A stretch of DNA of 64,000 nt from Chlorophyllum brunneum (GCA_963576785.1 OY756146.1:1178001-1242000); one strand, 5' to 3'. Counted from the stretch's first letter, positions 10,039 to 22,588 are shown. Numbers and translations are program-made. Notes: a model not told the origin generated them from the sequence alone.

Positions 10039-11405
10039 CTAGATAGCCAACGTCCAAATCCCCAGGACCACGGCAACGATGCCCATAAGGCCATGAGGCG
10101 ATACAATAGTGGCTGCGCCATTGACCAACCCAGTCTTTGCAAAATCAGGACCGCACGCAGTATTGACAATTTGGACTGAGCTCTCGTAGGCATCCTTCAG
10201 CCCCGTTAAACCATCAGCTTGGGTCTCGTTACCAAGTGCACTGGCATAAAGACCCAAAACGCTCCTTGAGCACGGTGAGCACGTTAGTCCCGTTGTCCGG
10301 GACGGTAGGTTGGTGCCGAGAGGTAGCTGATAAAGGTATAGATCTGCGGGCTTTGGTTCAGCTACGGCGTCCAAGTAGCAGTAGGTATTTGTTGTTGGAT
10401 TTGGCGTGCACGCGGCGTCATGCATGAGCTTGTACGCGTTCAATGCTAAACGAGAAATGGGATCGAAGCCAGTCATATCAGAAGAGCCAGATGCGTGGGC
10501 GGAGACGGTGACAGACACACAGGTATTGGCGTTGAGCGGTCAAGTTGGCAGAGATGATCATCAAGACTCACCCGTCAAAGTATCAACAGCCAATGCATTT
10601 CTGTCCTTCAAATCCTGTTCACACTGGCCACCCAGAGACTCGGCGAACCAACCTATGTTAGCTATACATTGGTTGATTCCAGGGTTGGTATTGCAAGTAC
10701 CCCAGATAAGGGTATTCATGAGTGTAAGATTAGACTGAGCCTTGTGACGAGTAAGAAGACGTAGTCCACATGACGGCTTCAGAGGACACATCAACTCACA
10801 TTGATGAAGGTATAAGAACTCTGTGACAGTAATGAGAAAGCGCGACATGGCCTGAATGCAGCAGATTGGGTCATGTTGGTGAAGAATGAGAGGCATGTTG
10901 TACTGGAAAAGTTGAGGGTCAATTGTGTGCCGTCGAAAGGCTGAGGAAAAGGTGTGGGAAGGATGGGAGGTGCGGAGGGCATGGTCGGCACTGGCTGTTG
11001 AACGACGATGGTCGTTGAGGGACTGAGTGCAGGTGGGTTGCCAGACACCGTCAAGGACGGAGGAGGACTGCCATCATCAGGTTCGGGAGATGGGTGCCTT
11101 TTGTGCAGTCGCCAATCCTTGCCATTTGCCAGCAGCTGTGACCATTCTGATGAGGGAGAAGCGAAGACATCGAAGGCAGCAGGGTGTGTAAGGTAGCGAC
11201 TAGAGGCGCCAATCAAGACGAGGATAAGAGGCACGATGAGGACAGCCCATCTGAATTGGCGGCCGGTGCGTCGTTTTCGGTCGTGAGAAGACATGGCATG
11301 GGGGATAGTGGTGGAAGGGGAGAGTGAATGTGAAGAAGCGTTTACTTGGAGAGCCACTACTTGTTTTGGTTCTGAAGGCCGTGGTGATGGCGGAGGGGTG
11401 AACAT
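10039..11405 (-). CDS. DUF7729-type secreted/GPI-anchored protein, 3 exons
   Basis: Exons 11405-10800, 10740-10572 and 10445-10039 give about 393 aa. Intron donors are GTGAGT; the second acceptor (CTCGTTTAG) gives the frame-correct join ...DTLTGALNAYKLMHDAACTP. Order: a short Pro/Ser N-terminus (MFTPPPSPRP), a signal-anchor TM segment (WAVLIVPLILVLIGASS, about residues 55-71), a Pro/Ser linker, then a Cys-rich extracellular domain with spaced Cys (TTCLSF, FRPC, WGTC, QCI, QCEQD, YCYLDA, CSPCSRSVLG). It ends in a hydrophobic C-terminus (GIVAVVLGIWTLAI) that fits a GPI signal. The pattern matches fungal DUF7729 cell-surface proteins of unknown role. An upstream in-frame ATG (11432) would add nine residues; MFTPPPSPRP is preferred because fungal proteins often start that way. 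Confidence 0.8.
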
Positions 11406-12128
11406 GATGAAGGGGTGACTGGCAAGAGTCACAAGGCAGAGAAAAGTTTGATGCCGAAGTTCAAGTAAAGACTGTCAGGAAAAAGAGCGAAGAAAAGCCT
11501 GCGGGGAAAACCCGTGAGGAAGTGTAGTGGTGGTGGTTTAAGAATGGGATGCCAACCTTTGGGGGCGTTCCTGGGAAAAGAAGAGCAGGCGCTGGAGAGG
11601 ACCCAAGTGTGGGTGGACGATGTCGAAGTGACATGCCAAGTCGGGCTAGCTTCACCCTGAATATCGGCGCTCGGGACCACGTGCGCCTACTCCCAGCTTC
11701 GATGTGCCTCCCACGCTGCTTCTAGCCTCGTTCTGTGCGCATGAGCTGGCATACCACCCACATCAGATTTGACCATCAGCATCGTGTTACAGCTCTTGAT
11801 ACGGTGGTTCCTCAACTCGCCTTGACACATCCAACTTCTTTTGAGAATACGTAATTCATTCAACATCAAAGCGAACTGAAAGCGAATTACTGACCATACC
11901 CAGAAGCGCGCATTTTAGCCCTCTTTCGTTGTCAACTGGTTGCTGTGTTGTGGCTTGGAGGGTTTCAATCTTTCAATATCATACCTAGATGCCCGAGGTT
12001 AATGTCCCCTGAAACCCACGCAGGATATTTGGCAGTTCCAGTATCAAAACGTATGAGGTAGAAGTAGATAAGATTAGATAATCGGCGAGCCTCGATCACT
12101 GCCACGGAGGTGGCTGTGCCAGAAAATC
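11406..12128. other. Divergent intergenic region between DUF7729 and PWP2 genes
   Basis: Both flanking genes read away from this stretch, so it should contain both promoters. Short frames here have no support. Confidence 0.5.
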
Positions 12129-15100
12129 ATGAAGTCCAACTACAAGGTCAGTATGTAGTTTAACACTCGCCAAGTAGTTGCTTACCCTCTCCCAGTTCTC
12201 GAATATCTGTGGTACGGTGTACCAGCAAGGAAACGTTTTGTTCACTCCAGATGGAAACACCCTCTTCAGTCCCGTCGGAAATCGCGTTTCCGTATTCGAT
12301 CTCCTCAAGTGAGTCCGTCACATTGTTGACCCCTTGATTCCCATTCAACCATTTCATCAGTAACAAATCACGGACATATGCTTTTGAAAATAGGAAGAAC
12401 ATAGCTGTTTTGGCTCTAAGCCCTGATGGTAATGTTCTTATCTCGGTAGACGAAGGTATGTCTTTTCAGATTATTTGACAGAAACATGTTTTCATACCGC
12501 TTAGACGGCCGAGCCCTACTGGTCAACGCGAAACGAGGGACCGTACTCCATCATTTCAACTTCCACAAGCCAGTCAAGGATATCAAGTTCTCACCCGATG
12601 GAAAGTAAGCATCCGTGCTGTCCATCACGATTCGTTTGTCTAATTCGCGGTACCCGTAGGTACATCGCTGTAACTCACGGGCCACATGTCCAAGTATGGT
12701 GTATACCAAATCATCTCGTGCGAGAGTTCGCACCATTCAACCTTCATAGAACCTACACCGGACATCATGACGAGGTCTTAAGTGTAACATGGTCACCAGA
12801 CTCATCGTATGTCGCTGTTTGTATTTTTTTCCCCTCAAGGACCAGCCTCATCGATGCGCTACAGATGTTTCATGTCCACTTCTCGAGATATGACTGCACG
12901 CCTTTTCACTCTTCATCCTCTGGAAGGTTTCCGGCCCAAAACTTTCGCAGGTCACAAGGATGCCGTTCTTAGCGCCTATTTTGCAGAAGATGGTAAAACA
13001 GTTCGTGCTCCTCATCCCTATTCAACAAGCGTATACTAATTTTGTTGTCAGATATACACAGTCAGTCGCGATGGCGCTGTCTTCACATGGAAGGAAAAAA
13101 AAGACGACGCGACCATGTCAGATGACGAACCCGTTGCTTCTACATCAACAGCAACATCACCCGGACTAGGCAATACGATCGCAAGTACGCGTTGGGGCGT
13201 TTTTAAGCGCAACTATTTCGACCAAGATCGAACTAAAGTTGTGTGCACCACCTTCCATGCCCCCTCCAACCTTCTCATTGTCGGTTTCTCAACCGGTATA
13301 TTCGGATTATGGGAGATGCCTGCATTTACGAACATTCATACACTTAGTATATCCCAAGAAAAAATTTCGTCCGTCGCTATCAACGCGTCTAGTGAATGGC
13401 TGGCTTTCGGCGCCAAGAAACTCGGACAGCTTCTCGTATGGGAATGGCAATCCGAGTCATATATCCTGAAACAGCAGGGGCACTATTTCGACGTCAACAC
13501 CCTTGCCTACGCCCCAGACGGGCAGACAGTAGCAACGGGCGGCGACGACGGTAAAGTTAAAATTTGGTCTATCTACTCCGGATTCTGCTTCGTAACGTTT
13601 GCCGAGCACACCGCTCCCGTATCCACAGTCGCCTTCGCGAAGCAAGGAAATGTCCTCTTCTCAGCTTCGCTCGATGGCACTGTACGTGCTTTCGACCTGA
13701 TACGATATCGGAACTTCCGGACATTCACTTCCCCCTTCCCCGTTCAATTTTCCTCCCTCGCAGTAGATCCCTCGGGAGAAGTCGTCGCCGCCGGTTCCAC
13801 TGATTCGTTCGAAGTTTTCCTCTGGTCTGTGCAAACCGGGAAACTCCTGGATATCTTGACCGGTCACGAGGGTCCCGTCAGTGCATTAACATTTTCGCCA
13901 TCAGGTGCTAATCAATTGGCGAGTGCATCTTGGGATAAGACCGTTCGAGTTTGGAACGTGTTTGGTCGTTCAAGAGCCGTGGAACCTTTTCAGTTAATCT
14001 CAGACGTCCTGGCCCTTGCGTTTCGTCCAGATGGACGTGAACTTGCGGCTTCTACCCTGGACGGTCAAATAACCTTCTTTGACATCCAGGAAGGCAAACA
14101 GACAAACGTTATCGATGGGAGAAAGGACGTTTCTGGTGGCCGAAAGGCCGACGATCGTGTCTCGGCTGCAAATAGCTCTTCTGGAAAGTCGTACAATAGT
14201 TTGTCCTATACCGCTGATGGAAGATGTCTTCTTGCTGGAGGCAATAGCAAATACGTGGTGCTCTATGATGTTCGAGAAGGGGAGGGTGTCATGGTGAAGA
14301 AATACCAAATCAGTCAAAATCTTTCTCTGGACGGAACGGAAGAATTCTTGGACAGTCGAAAAGTCAGTGACGCCGGGATCAATGTGGATCTTATCGATAC
14401 TCGAGGAGACGAGAGCGACCTAGAAGACAGGCTGGACCATAGCTTACCAGGGGCGAGTCGAGGGGCAGGTGACATGTCAGTCCGTCGTTACCGTCAAGAA
14501 GCACGGGCAAAATGCATCCAGTTCTCACCGACGGGGAGATCATGGGCAGCGGCGTCAACAGAAGGGCTCCTAATCTATTCTCTCGACGAATCCGTCTCCT
14601 TCGACCCTTTCGACCTTTCCATCGATCTTACACCTCAGGCCATCCTCGATGTCTTGGCGAGTCGGGAGTACTTAAAAGCGCTTGTCATGGCATTCCGTCT
14701 GAACGAGAAAACGCTTATCCAAAATGTGTATGAGAGCATACCAAGAAGCGATGTACGACTGATTTCACGTCAGCTGCCAGCGATGTATATCCCACTGCTA
14801 CTGCGATTTGTCGCTGAGCACTTGGAGCGGTGCCCACATTTAGAGTTTGATTTGGTGTGGGTTAATACACTGTTGATGGCTCATGGACGGATGCTTCGGG
14901 ATCGATCTGGGGAATATGCGAGCGTGTTCAGAGTGCTGCAAAAGGAGCTCGGGGATTTCGAACAGACGATATCAAAGATGTAAGTCGGATTTCGCTTGGG
15001 AACTTGGGATACCTTGTCCTTTTACAGAAATATGGACTGACTAGGGTGGGATTTCCCAGATGCGAAGAAAATACGTCAACCCTGCGATACTTGATTGATC

Positions 15101-15150
15101 AATCACAATCGTACCAAGCAAAAGACATAGATATGGTGGCGGTCTCGTAA
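12129..15150 (+). CDS. PWP2: PWP2, WD40 protein of the SSU processome (UtpB complex), 8 exons
   Basis: Exons 12129-12146, 12196-12308, 12361-12455, 12505-12604, 12660-12806, 12865-13000, 13052-14979 and 15060-15150 keep frame and give about 875 aa, the usual Pwp2 length. The start MKSNYKFSNICGTVYQQGN and VGNRVSVFDLL match the family's N-terminus. Two beta-propellers of WD40 repeats follow (DGKVKIWSIYSG, DGTVRAFDLIRYRNFRTF, SWDKTVRVWNVF), then the conserved C-terminal helical Utp12-like region (ASREYLKALVMAFRLNE). The last exon supplies CEENTSTLRYLIDQSQ, a conserved-looking tail lost if the ORF is read to the TAA at 14981-14983. Pwp2 works in the nucleolus in early pre-18S rRNA processing. The donor after exon 6 (GTTCGT) is unusual but is the one that restores the expected YTVSRDG motif. 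Confidence 0.95.
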
Positions 15151-16092
15151 GTGGCACGTCCTCGAGGTGGGTCAGTCATATAGAAGACGGCTCTCGTGTG
15201 CACCTCGCTTCCCTGATCTCCAATTTGCGTACTATGTATGATTCGCTGAGTGGAGCTTGCTTTTGTTAAAGTTTCGTTTACGGTTCCGCGACACGACCCT
15301 TCGTTAGTTTGAAGTTGAACGCTCATTTAAGTCTCCAAATATACATGGTACGAGAAGCAAACCCTCTTATTTACGTTGTGCTTCCGTGACATGCTCAACC
15401 AGGGCAGCTAACACAACAAAAGTCGGGCATCATATACATATCATCAAGTCGGACTGCTGTAAGGTCGATGTCTAGGACAGGCAGAAAGAACCATAAACGA
15501 CTCCGATTCACGAGGTTCAATTCATACCCCCTCATGATGCAGAATCTGACGAATCGTACGGCTGGGTCAACCTCCACCTGGCCTGTCATTCCCCAGAACC
15601 TTGGTTGGATGTATCGTTGAGAACTACAACACCCATTCTATAGAACTCCTAGTTTCGCTGAGTTGGGTTGATCGATGAATATAGATTGATGAGATTCGGA
15701 TAATCATGTCGGGCAAGTGGTCTTATAACGGACGAAGAAACATCGTCAGGGCAGTACTGATGTCATGATTGAAGTAAACTTAAACCGTCATGTTATCATT
15801 GTCGCTGGCATCAGGCATCATGGTGGAGACCTTGGGAATACGGCTGGAGATAAAGATCTACGCTTCAACTCTTCGCGGAAGGTGCCCTGCATTGGTGTCG
15901 AAAAAAGATGATCAGTAAACAGAAACAGTTTAATGTTCATCGAGATTCCTCTTGGATTCATGGTAAATAGTACCCAAACAAAGCAGTAGAAAGTTTAACG
16001 AGTTCTGGTAAAATTCACTCAATGACTGCCACCTCCTTTATCACCGCCTCATCATCCCGGAGATTCAGTCTAGGGAAATCCATAGTTATGAG
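15151..16092. other. Intergenic, no gene recognised
   Basis: 3' flank of PWP2 and of the small minus-strand gene; nothing with a motif or exon chain is visible. Confidence 0.5.
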
Positions 16093-16377
16093 TTAGGACG
16101 GAAGTAAATATGATAGGCCGCTCTCACTTTTCTTTTCTGAGGCTTGAGCATTGGGACGCCTGCCTTCGGCAGCGAAGCCGACATAATAGACCACGCCCGT
16201 AAGCCCAATGAGGCCGGCGATTCCCAACAGCTGTAGATCATTACAGGATGTGTCAGTGCGACTGCCGCCGTCCCTATGATTCTCGAATCGCACCACTCGT
16301 TGGTTCTCCTTCTTAATTTTAGTCGGATCTCTGTTGGCACCTGAGGCCATCTGGCGAACAAGGCGGGATGCAAACAT
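16093..16377 (-). CDS. Small single-TM protein, possibly mitochondrial
   Basis: An uninterrupted 94-codon frame from ATG 16377. The N-terminus (MFASRLVRQMASGANRDP) is basic and lacks acidic residues at first, like a mitochondrial presequence. One TM segment follows in the middle (LLGIAGLIGLTGVVYYVGFA), then a short polar tail. This layout resembles small inner-membrane assembly factors, but I do not recognise a family. A TATA-like ATATAGG lies about 60 bp upstream on the minus strand, with a CAGGAGCTCATGG region between. The other minus frame over the same bases is a shadow. Confidence 0.45.
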   Translation of the reverse strand: MFASRLVRQMASGANRDPTKIKKENQRVVRFENHRDGGSRTDTSCNDLQLLGIAGLIGLTGVVYYVGFAAEGRRPNAQASEKKSESGLSYLLPS

Positions 16378-19300
16378 GCTGGGTGGGAATTAGTGTTAAA
16401 AGGGAGGAAAAGCTAAATCACCATGAGCTCCTGTGGGTTATATAGGAATATTGACTTAGGCTTTTTTATACATATTAGTAGAGCTGATGTCATGGGAGCC
16501 ACCTGGTGGAGACTTTGAGTCTCGCAACCAAAAATAGGATAGTCTAGCATTCGAGTTGGGTCATTGCTGCTGGCTTAATAGGATAGTGAAGTTCCTACAT
16601 TCGTGCATGTTGCGAAGTTAGGGGTCACTAGTTGTTCCAAAAGCGGAAATTCAGAAGTGGTTTTTGAGAACGAGTCGCTCTGCATCAGAGGACCGCATCG
16701 CTGCGCGAACTTGACGCGACAGTCCGGAAACCACTGAACACCAAGCCAAGCAACTGCCTCTCCTTAGGAAGCTCACCGAACCGCAACCAAGGTGCGACAC
16801 AGTTGTCATTAGTTGTCATTTGAAGAGGCGGAATCACACACTCATCCACCACCCATTTACAATCTAGCAGGGCTGCTTCCAGTTTCCGACAATACGGATC
16901 CCGATTAGCCGGGTAATTTCTCGAGACGAGCTCTCCTGGATGTCCCGGTATGTAAAAACATTCCGTATTGAATATGGTCAGCCGTGTGAATAGATGCTGT
17001 TCTGTGTCATTCGTGAATCACGTTAACATCAGCCTCCTTCTCACCACTGGCGGCCACACATAACACAAATGGACTAACAAACACGATGGTGATGGCTAGC
17101 TGACGCTCGACTCGATGGTCGGCTGATGAACAGATGACAGACTCAATACACCTAGTTTACGGAAGTAGTCTTGCATCGAATCTTCCCCCCTTCCGTTAGG
17201 TAAGTGCCCAGTGGTTACGCTCTACCACTCCCGAGTCCAAGATCTATCCATAGGGACGACTTCGATGGCTGTACCGCTTTTCTGGAAGTTTCAGTTACAC
17301 AGGCTAGACAAGAACCCGCTGTCGAGGAGAGGCGTTGAATTAAACGAACACTTGGCAGAGGACGATGTATCCCCTAGACAAACACGCCGCTGTGGTCCGG
17401 CATCGTCTATTACCATTGGGAATATTCAGGCCACGTAGCTACCGGCCGTTCAGTTGAACAATATTTGCTTGTCCACTACATAGTCCGGATTCCAATCACA
17501 ACCGAGCGGGATAGGTAACCTATATTCTGTTCGGATTCCACCCCTCCTCGAACCTGTTTTAATAAGTCCATAAGAATAGCATGACATCGCCTGGAATTGC
17601 GTGGTTAAAAGTACCAAGCACAGTTGTCCTTGACAACGAGGGTGTCTGCCAAAGTAGTCAGGTCCTGTCAACTGTTTATTGCAAAACCTTGGACGACGGG
17701 ATTTTGGGATGCTCGAATATCAGTACCCATAACACAGCAGTGGGAAGAGCCCAAACACTTGTAGCAATCTTATCGCCTGGGATTCAGCTAGCGAAATCCC
17801 TTTGAGTTCGCTCTTCGTGACAACTGGTTATAGAGGTATTAGCTCGGTGGTACTTATAATCACGATGAGAGGCCATGATAACTGACCCTGATCAGCCCCG
17901 CAGTAGATGTGTACCTATATCCAACAGTCACGTCTGAGTTCCTCGTGTGTCCCAGATCCGGTACTTGGGAAACTGCGGGTCTTGATCCTCACTGAAACAC
18001 ACTGATGCCTTTGCGGAGAAGACAGACTGAAAAGCACTGCTCGGCATTTATGCCGCAAGACCAACCGCTTTTTCAATGTAATGCACATTCAACAAGGGAA
18101 CATGAAGCCCGCTCCAGCATCCTATGGCCCAAGTCCGTTTACAGATTGCCTATCTCCGGGCGAGTGGGCACTGGAAATCGCAGGCCTGGAAACGTCGTAC
18201 TTCATACGCCTAAATCATTTTGAGGCCACCTTCTAATATCAGCCCCACGGTGCTTCCTTTGGAGACACTTTCTTCGTCGGTGCAACCTTGGGTGTTCTCA
18301 CCCGTGCCGTTGCTGGCTAGATCATCAGCAAGTTGGTCCCCAGCTTGCTCGGATTGTCGCTGTTGAGGATGCTTTCGAGGAGGAGATGACCGCACAGACG
18401 TGCTCGAAGAGCCAACTTGGTCTTGTTGGGCTTTGAAATCAATCGGGGACAGAACCTGGTATCGCACTGACGAGAAAGTCGCCATTTTACCGGAAACTTA
18501 CTCTATCGAAATCAGGCCATTGAGTGAGAAAGGTGTTCTCAGGGCATTCCGAACGCGGAATTTTACTGTGAAGAAGGGAAGGGAATGCCTGATTTGAGGG
18601 GCATCTTTCCGACACGAGATGCGGGGGATTCACGGAGGTGACGAAGTCGAAGGAAAACCCTTATCGTGTAATTTGTCGGGATACAGTTTAGCGCGTTGGT
18701 ACCATAGACTCCATGTTACGATTCGGAGCCAACTTGTTTGACCGAATTACAGCCAGCGATAGCAGGTTTCTGGTGGGTGATATTCACTACGAAAGTTCAT
18801 TTTGCAAGATTCAAATTGAGGCCTGGCGGGTGGATTCATTTTCCCATAGACTAGTGTTGAACCTGGCGAGAGAGCTCATTGTACCCATAGGCCTTCGGAA
18901 TTCAAAAATGGGTCAGGTTTCTGCTGACGAATTGGAAGGCTTAAACTGGAACTAGAATCCATCCGCACCCTGAGAGCGCGTAGCTCGCCACGAGACCAGA
19001 AGGCATGGGTGAAAGGCGAGGGAGTACCGGCAATGGGTTGACCTACACGTCGAGAAACGCCACCGCTTAATGAGAAACATCCTTAGGAAAGCGAGGCGTC
19101 CAACACACATATACACTAACTAGCGGCCAGCCATATACTTACAACAAGCGGGAGATCCAGATCCAGTTTGAGGAAGGCACGCGCACATATGCTCAAGCAA
19201 GCTTCCCCAAGTGGGATTAATTTAGAAACTTGGATCATCGCCACGAGAATTGGGGTACTGATGAGAGGAGCGGGGGTATCAAGTGCTTCAGAAGAACCAT

Positions 19301-21484
19301 CACCGATGAATTGCTGACAATGGATGCGATTGATCGGCCCTCGCGGGTTCGCCCAGTTGGATGGCTGTCCTAACCACCCGACACGCAGCCTGGTCAGAAC
19401 TGAGGTTCCATCGGGTTCCAAGGGAGCAGGTTCTGCCATAGTGCGTGGTCTATCCTTGGCTATAGAGGGATCGCCAAACCATCGGAAGTACAATCACTTG
19501 TAAAGCCGCAGTTCGGCCTCATCTCGCTCCTAGGGTGGTCCAGTAAGATAAGCCAAAGCCACGAGGGGGTCCTGTTGTCCGGTTTCCCATGTGTGTCCGA
19601 AACCAGCGAGACCTGGAGTGACACAAGATGGTAGGCGTCTGATTATGGCTTGATTGCCAAGGGAGGCTACAGAGGGGCAGATGGGTGGACCTTGGGCAAA
19701 CTTGGCGCGCTGTGAAACATGCGAAGACCAATCAGTCGGGGTACAAAGGGAGCCGAACAGCTGGAACCTAGCTGTCACGACACCTGACGGTTGTTTAGGT
19801 TCTCCTGCTGGCATCGTGCCCGGCTTTGATCCATTTGACGACCCAATCAAGGTGAGCGGGGATAAACTTTTGAATGTTGATGAGAGTCAAGGTGGGGAAA
19901 GAAATTGGCCTGTGTTGTTGATACTTGGCAAACCAGGTAGTGATCCGCTATTTCGAAGATTTACACGAACAGTGGGGCCTGCAGGTTAATAAATGAGAGA
20001 CTACCAAATCGAGACATTTGTATGTTCAGAATAAGTGGTAAGAGTGTGGGCAACAACAACTCCCAACACTTCGGTTCGGCTCCAAGGCCAATTTTCGACT
20101 CCGATATTCATCTCCGCGAAGCTCGAGGGAAATCTCGGTCTAAAAAATGTGAAGAAACAGCTTCACTTGTGGACATAATGTCGTATCAGGACAAATAGCA
20201 CAAGCGGTGTCCAGGATATTTAGACCCCGGTCTTTTTTAGATACTTTCAGGCCATCGGTGATCGAACAAAGCTAGCGACAAGACGTCACGCAGGAGTTGT
20301 GCTTCTGCTGGCGATGTTCGACAGCGGGACCTCACTTTAAGGCGATTGGCTACTCGATCCTGCATCCAGTGATAGAAACCTCATCCAAGTCCGTCCGATA
20401 ATTCCCTCGGCCCATGGCATAGGGATGGTATAGCCCAAGGAACAAAGTATCACACATGTTGCTAGTGCGTTTTTATACATGGAAGTGCTGCTTTGTACGG
20501 CCACGAGTGCGCTATCGTTTTTCCACGAAGACCACTCCAGATATAGACGGGTAAGAAGGGTATCGTTAGTGATGTCTGAGCAAGAATAACAATATGGGGA
20601 TGGGAAGGAATTCCAGGGAAGCCGGTGCTTGTGAACATTCGTGCGTATCATCACATCCAACTTTGACGAAGCTCACTGAATATTCCCCCAAAGATCGTGT
20701 CTACCAATCCCCTTTCACGAACAATGACGTGAATGACGCTTCGCTGACGTCACATTCCGATTTGCTGCTCCCATGTTCTCCTCGGTATAATCCTCACCCT
20801 CACCCATAGAGTCATGTTGATGACCGTACAAGCTCAAGAAGTGAAATTCACGGTCCAGCAAGTTAGGTACACGCACAGTGCACACCAAATATTAATGGCC
20901 AAGTATATATATCCATACATTTCGATATCAAGTGCATTGATGGCGACCGTTCAATGCAACTCCTAATTCCCAAAGCAAAGTAGAGAAGAGACTGAAATGA
21001 AAACAAAATGCAAAATGTGGCACTACATAATAGTCCAGGTGTAAGTGCGATGCTAATAGAACAAGAAAGATGCGTATAAAGGATAATGGTTCCTTCTGTC
21101 TTAGTAGAGCAGAGAGGTGCATGTGAGGATGGGTAACTTTTGAGCCCCTGTATTCCTCATACGGCCAATCGGTCGTGAGTGTCCCACCATGCCAAACCAT
21201 GCCAATGGTGCAGCGGGAGCGAGTTGGTTGTCGCAGGATGGGCGCCGATGGCACGTCGAAGGAATGGTCATGGGGTTGGATTTTGTGCGAAGGTTGGAAC
21301 AACAGACGTTCTCTAGTTGTGGTAACAGCAACCACGGCATAATTGGAGGATGTGATGCGAGTGCCAATAAATAGATATGCGGTGAATGCGAGCGAGAAGT
21401 CGATATGAGGACAAGCCGGCGATACGAAAGGCGTAATGTAACCGGGGTATAGGACGGAGGATGATGAAGCCGAATCGAGGCGCA
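16378..21484. other. Gene-poor stretch
   Basis: About 5 kb with only short open frames. The longest are 19493-19116 and 19850-19530 on the minus strand and 19654-19989 on the plus strand, overlapping each other and without motifs. CpG is not obviously depleted, so strong repeat-induced point mutation is not evident by eye. One weak candidate (18485-18210) is listed separately. Confidence 0.4.
18210..18485 (-). CDS. Weak candidate small protein, family not recognised
   Basis: 91 codons starting MATFSSVRYQVLSP, followed by a Ser/Gln/Pro-rich polar region (RKHPQQRQSEQAGDQLADD). Composition looks more protein-like than its neighbours. There is no TM segment, signal peptide or known motif, and no clear downstream exon. 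It could be the first exon of a lost gene. Confidence 0.25.
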   Translation of the reverse strand: MATFSSVRYQVLSPIDFKAQQDQVGSSSTSVRSSPPRKHPQQRQSEQAGDQLADDLASNGTGENTQGCTDEESVSKGSTVGLILEGGLKMI

Positions 21485-21793
21485 TTATCTGCGGGCAATG
21501 TAGCGCCAGTACTTGGTATTTGGAGGCTGTGAACGAGATTAAATACTTAATTTTAAGACAGGACAACGTGAACCTTTACTCACCTCGCTGCCAGGAGTAG
21601 AGTCGTCTGGAAATGGGGGCAAGGACAATCAGGAAACAGTAATAATGACACTCAGGTGAAGATACTTACGGTCTCTGATACACTCCCAAATATCGACGCC
21701 ACGTCCTCTAGGATCCCAGACTCCGCATTGGCTATAGGTTGGCCAATGTACATTGAGCTCCCAAATTCTTGTTGCATTGGCAATGACGGGCAT
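21485..21793 (-). CDS. Small CBM5/12-like (chitin-binding type) protein, 3 exons
   Basis: Exons 21793-21670 (124 nt), 21606-21584 (23 nt) and 21526-21485 (42 nt) join in phase to a 62-aa protein. Introns have textbook GTAAGT/GTGAGT donors and TTTCCAG/TTCACAG acceptors. The product starts MPVIANATRIWELN and contains W-x-Y...G-V spacing followed by GVDIWECIRDHDSTPGSEPP and NTKYWRYIARR. The WECxxxHxS...PP...YW pattern fits carbohydrate-binding modules 5/12, in which the Trp/Tyr residues stack on chitin or glucan sugars. No signal peptide is seen, so it is a standalone, possibly intracellular or unconventionally exported lectin-like protein. A TATA box lies 116 nt upstream. Single-frame readings of this locus miss it because each exon is in a different frame. 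Confidence 0.75.
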
Positions 21794-21904
21794 GGTGCAG
21801 GTTGAAGGACGAGAGGTAGTTTCAGACGACAGTTTGGCTGACTGAAGAGGGAAGAACCAAGGTCTTTTGTAGATGACACAGGATTGGGAAGGGAGAAGAG
21901 AGGA

Positions 21905-21918
21905 GGGTCTTTTATATG
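21905..21918 (-). promoter_or_regulatory. TATA box of the CBM-like gene
   Basis: Minus strand CATATAAAAGACCC, about 112-125 nt upstream of ATG 21793. The identical 14-mer stands before the secreted-peptide gene at 60456. Confidence 0.65.
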
Positions 21919-22316
21919 TGAAGCCATAGATTCATGTAACAAACTGAGATGGGCTGCGACCGCAACTTGGTTCCGGCATATTTTCTCTCAAATCTCGATC
22001 CCCTCTAAATCGGGCATCCACAATCGCCCTTGAACTGTGTCCGTTTTTGGCTCGTTTTCACTTTCCTCCCAAATTTGGTACTGTTTTGCCAAATCCCGCA
22101 GGCTCTGGGATCCTGCCCGGATTCCGCCCAGGATCTTCAGGCTTTGCACTGGCAGAGCTCTTGCGGTGACATCAGGCAACGAGGCATATAGTCATAGCAG
22201 TCATCTACTTGGTAATACAGCTCCAGTGACATAGGATATATTCTCCACGATCACACCCCTCCGCTCCTAAGGTGTAGTCTTCGCCATCACATCCATTTCA
22301 TAGTGTCAATGAATAA

Positions 22317-22564
22317 CTAACGTAGGCCCGCGATTCTAGGGCTCCCTTTCTAATAAAACAATGTATCAAACAGTTTCTCAATAAGTCAAGGTTCAGAGTG
22401 CTAATTACCTCGCGCCATTCCAAAGGGTCTACAGGGTACTGGCTAGGATCAGGTCGTGAACATGGGCTTGCCCAGAATATGTCTGTGGTCCCACAGAGTA
22501 TCGACTTTACTGCCCAAAGTTCAACTGTACCCAACTCAGAGCCGCGAGATCGAAGGCGCCCCAT
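22317..22564 (-). CDS. Weak candidate two-exon small protein
   Basis: ATG 22564 opens an exon to 22409 (52 codons, including ELWAVKSILCGTTDIFWASP). A 59-bp intron with donor GTAATT and acceptor TTTTATTAG leads to a short final exon 22349-22317 ending in TAG. Splice signals and phase are consistent, but I do not recognise the protein and the upstream part may be missing. Confidence 0.3.
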
Positions 22565-22588
22565 CTCTTCAAAGAAATGGGGTGACAA

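Noticed and set aside
20928..21566. 212-codon minus-strand open frame
   Set aside because: It overlaps the CBM-like gene in a different phase, has no motif, and the spliced reading of the same locus gives a recognisable product.
21652..21942. 96-codon minus-strand frame starting upstream of the CBM-like gene
   Set aside because: It begins before the TATA box of the CBM-like gene and is not in the frame that yields the WEC...YW module.
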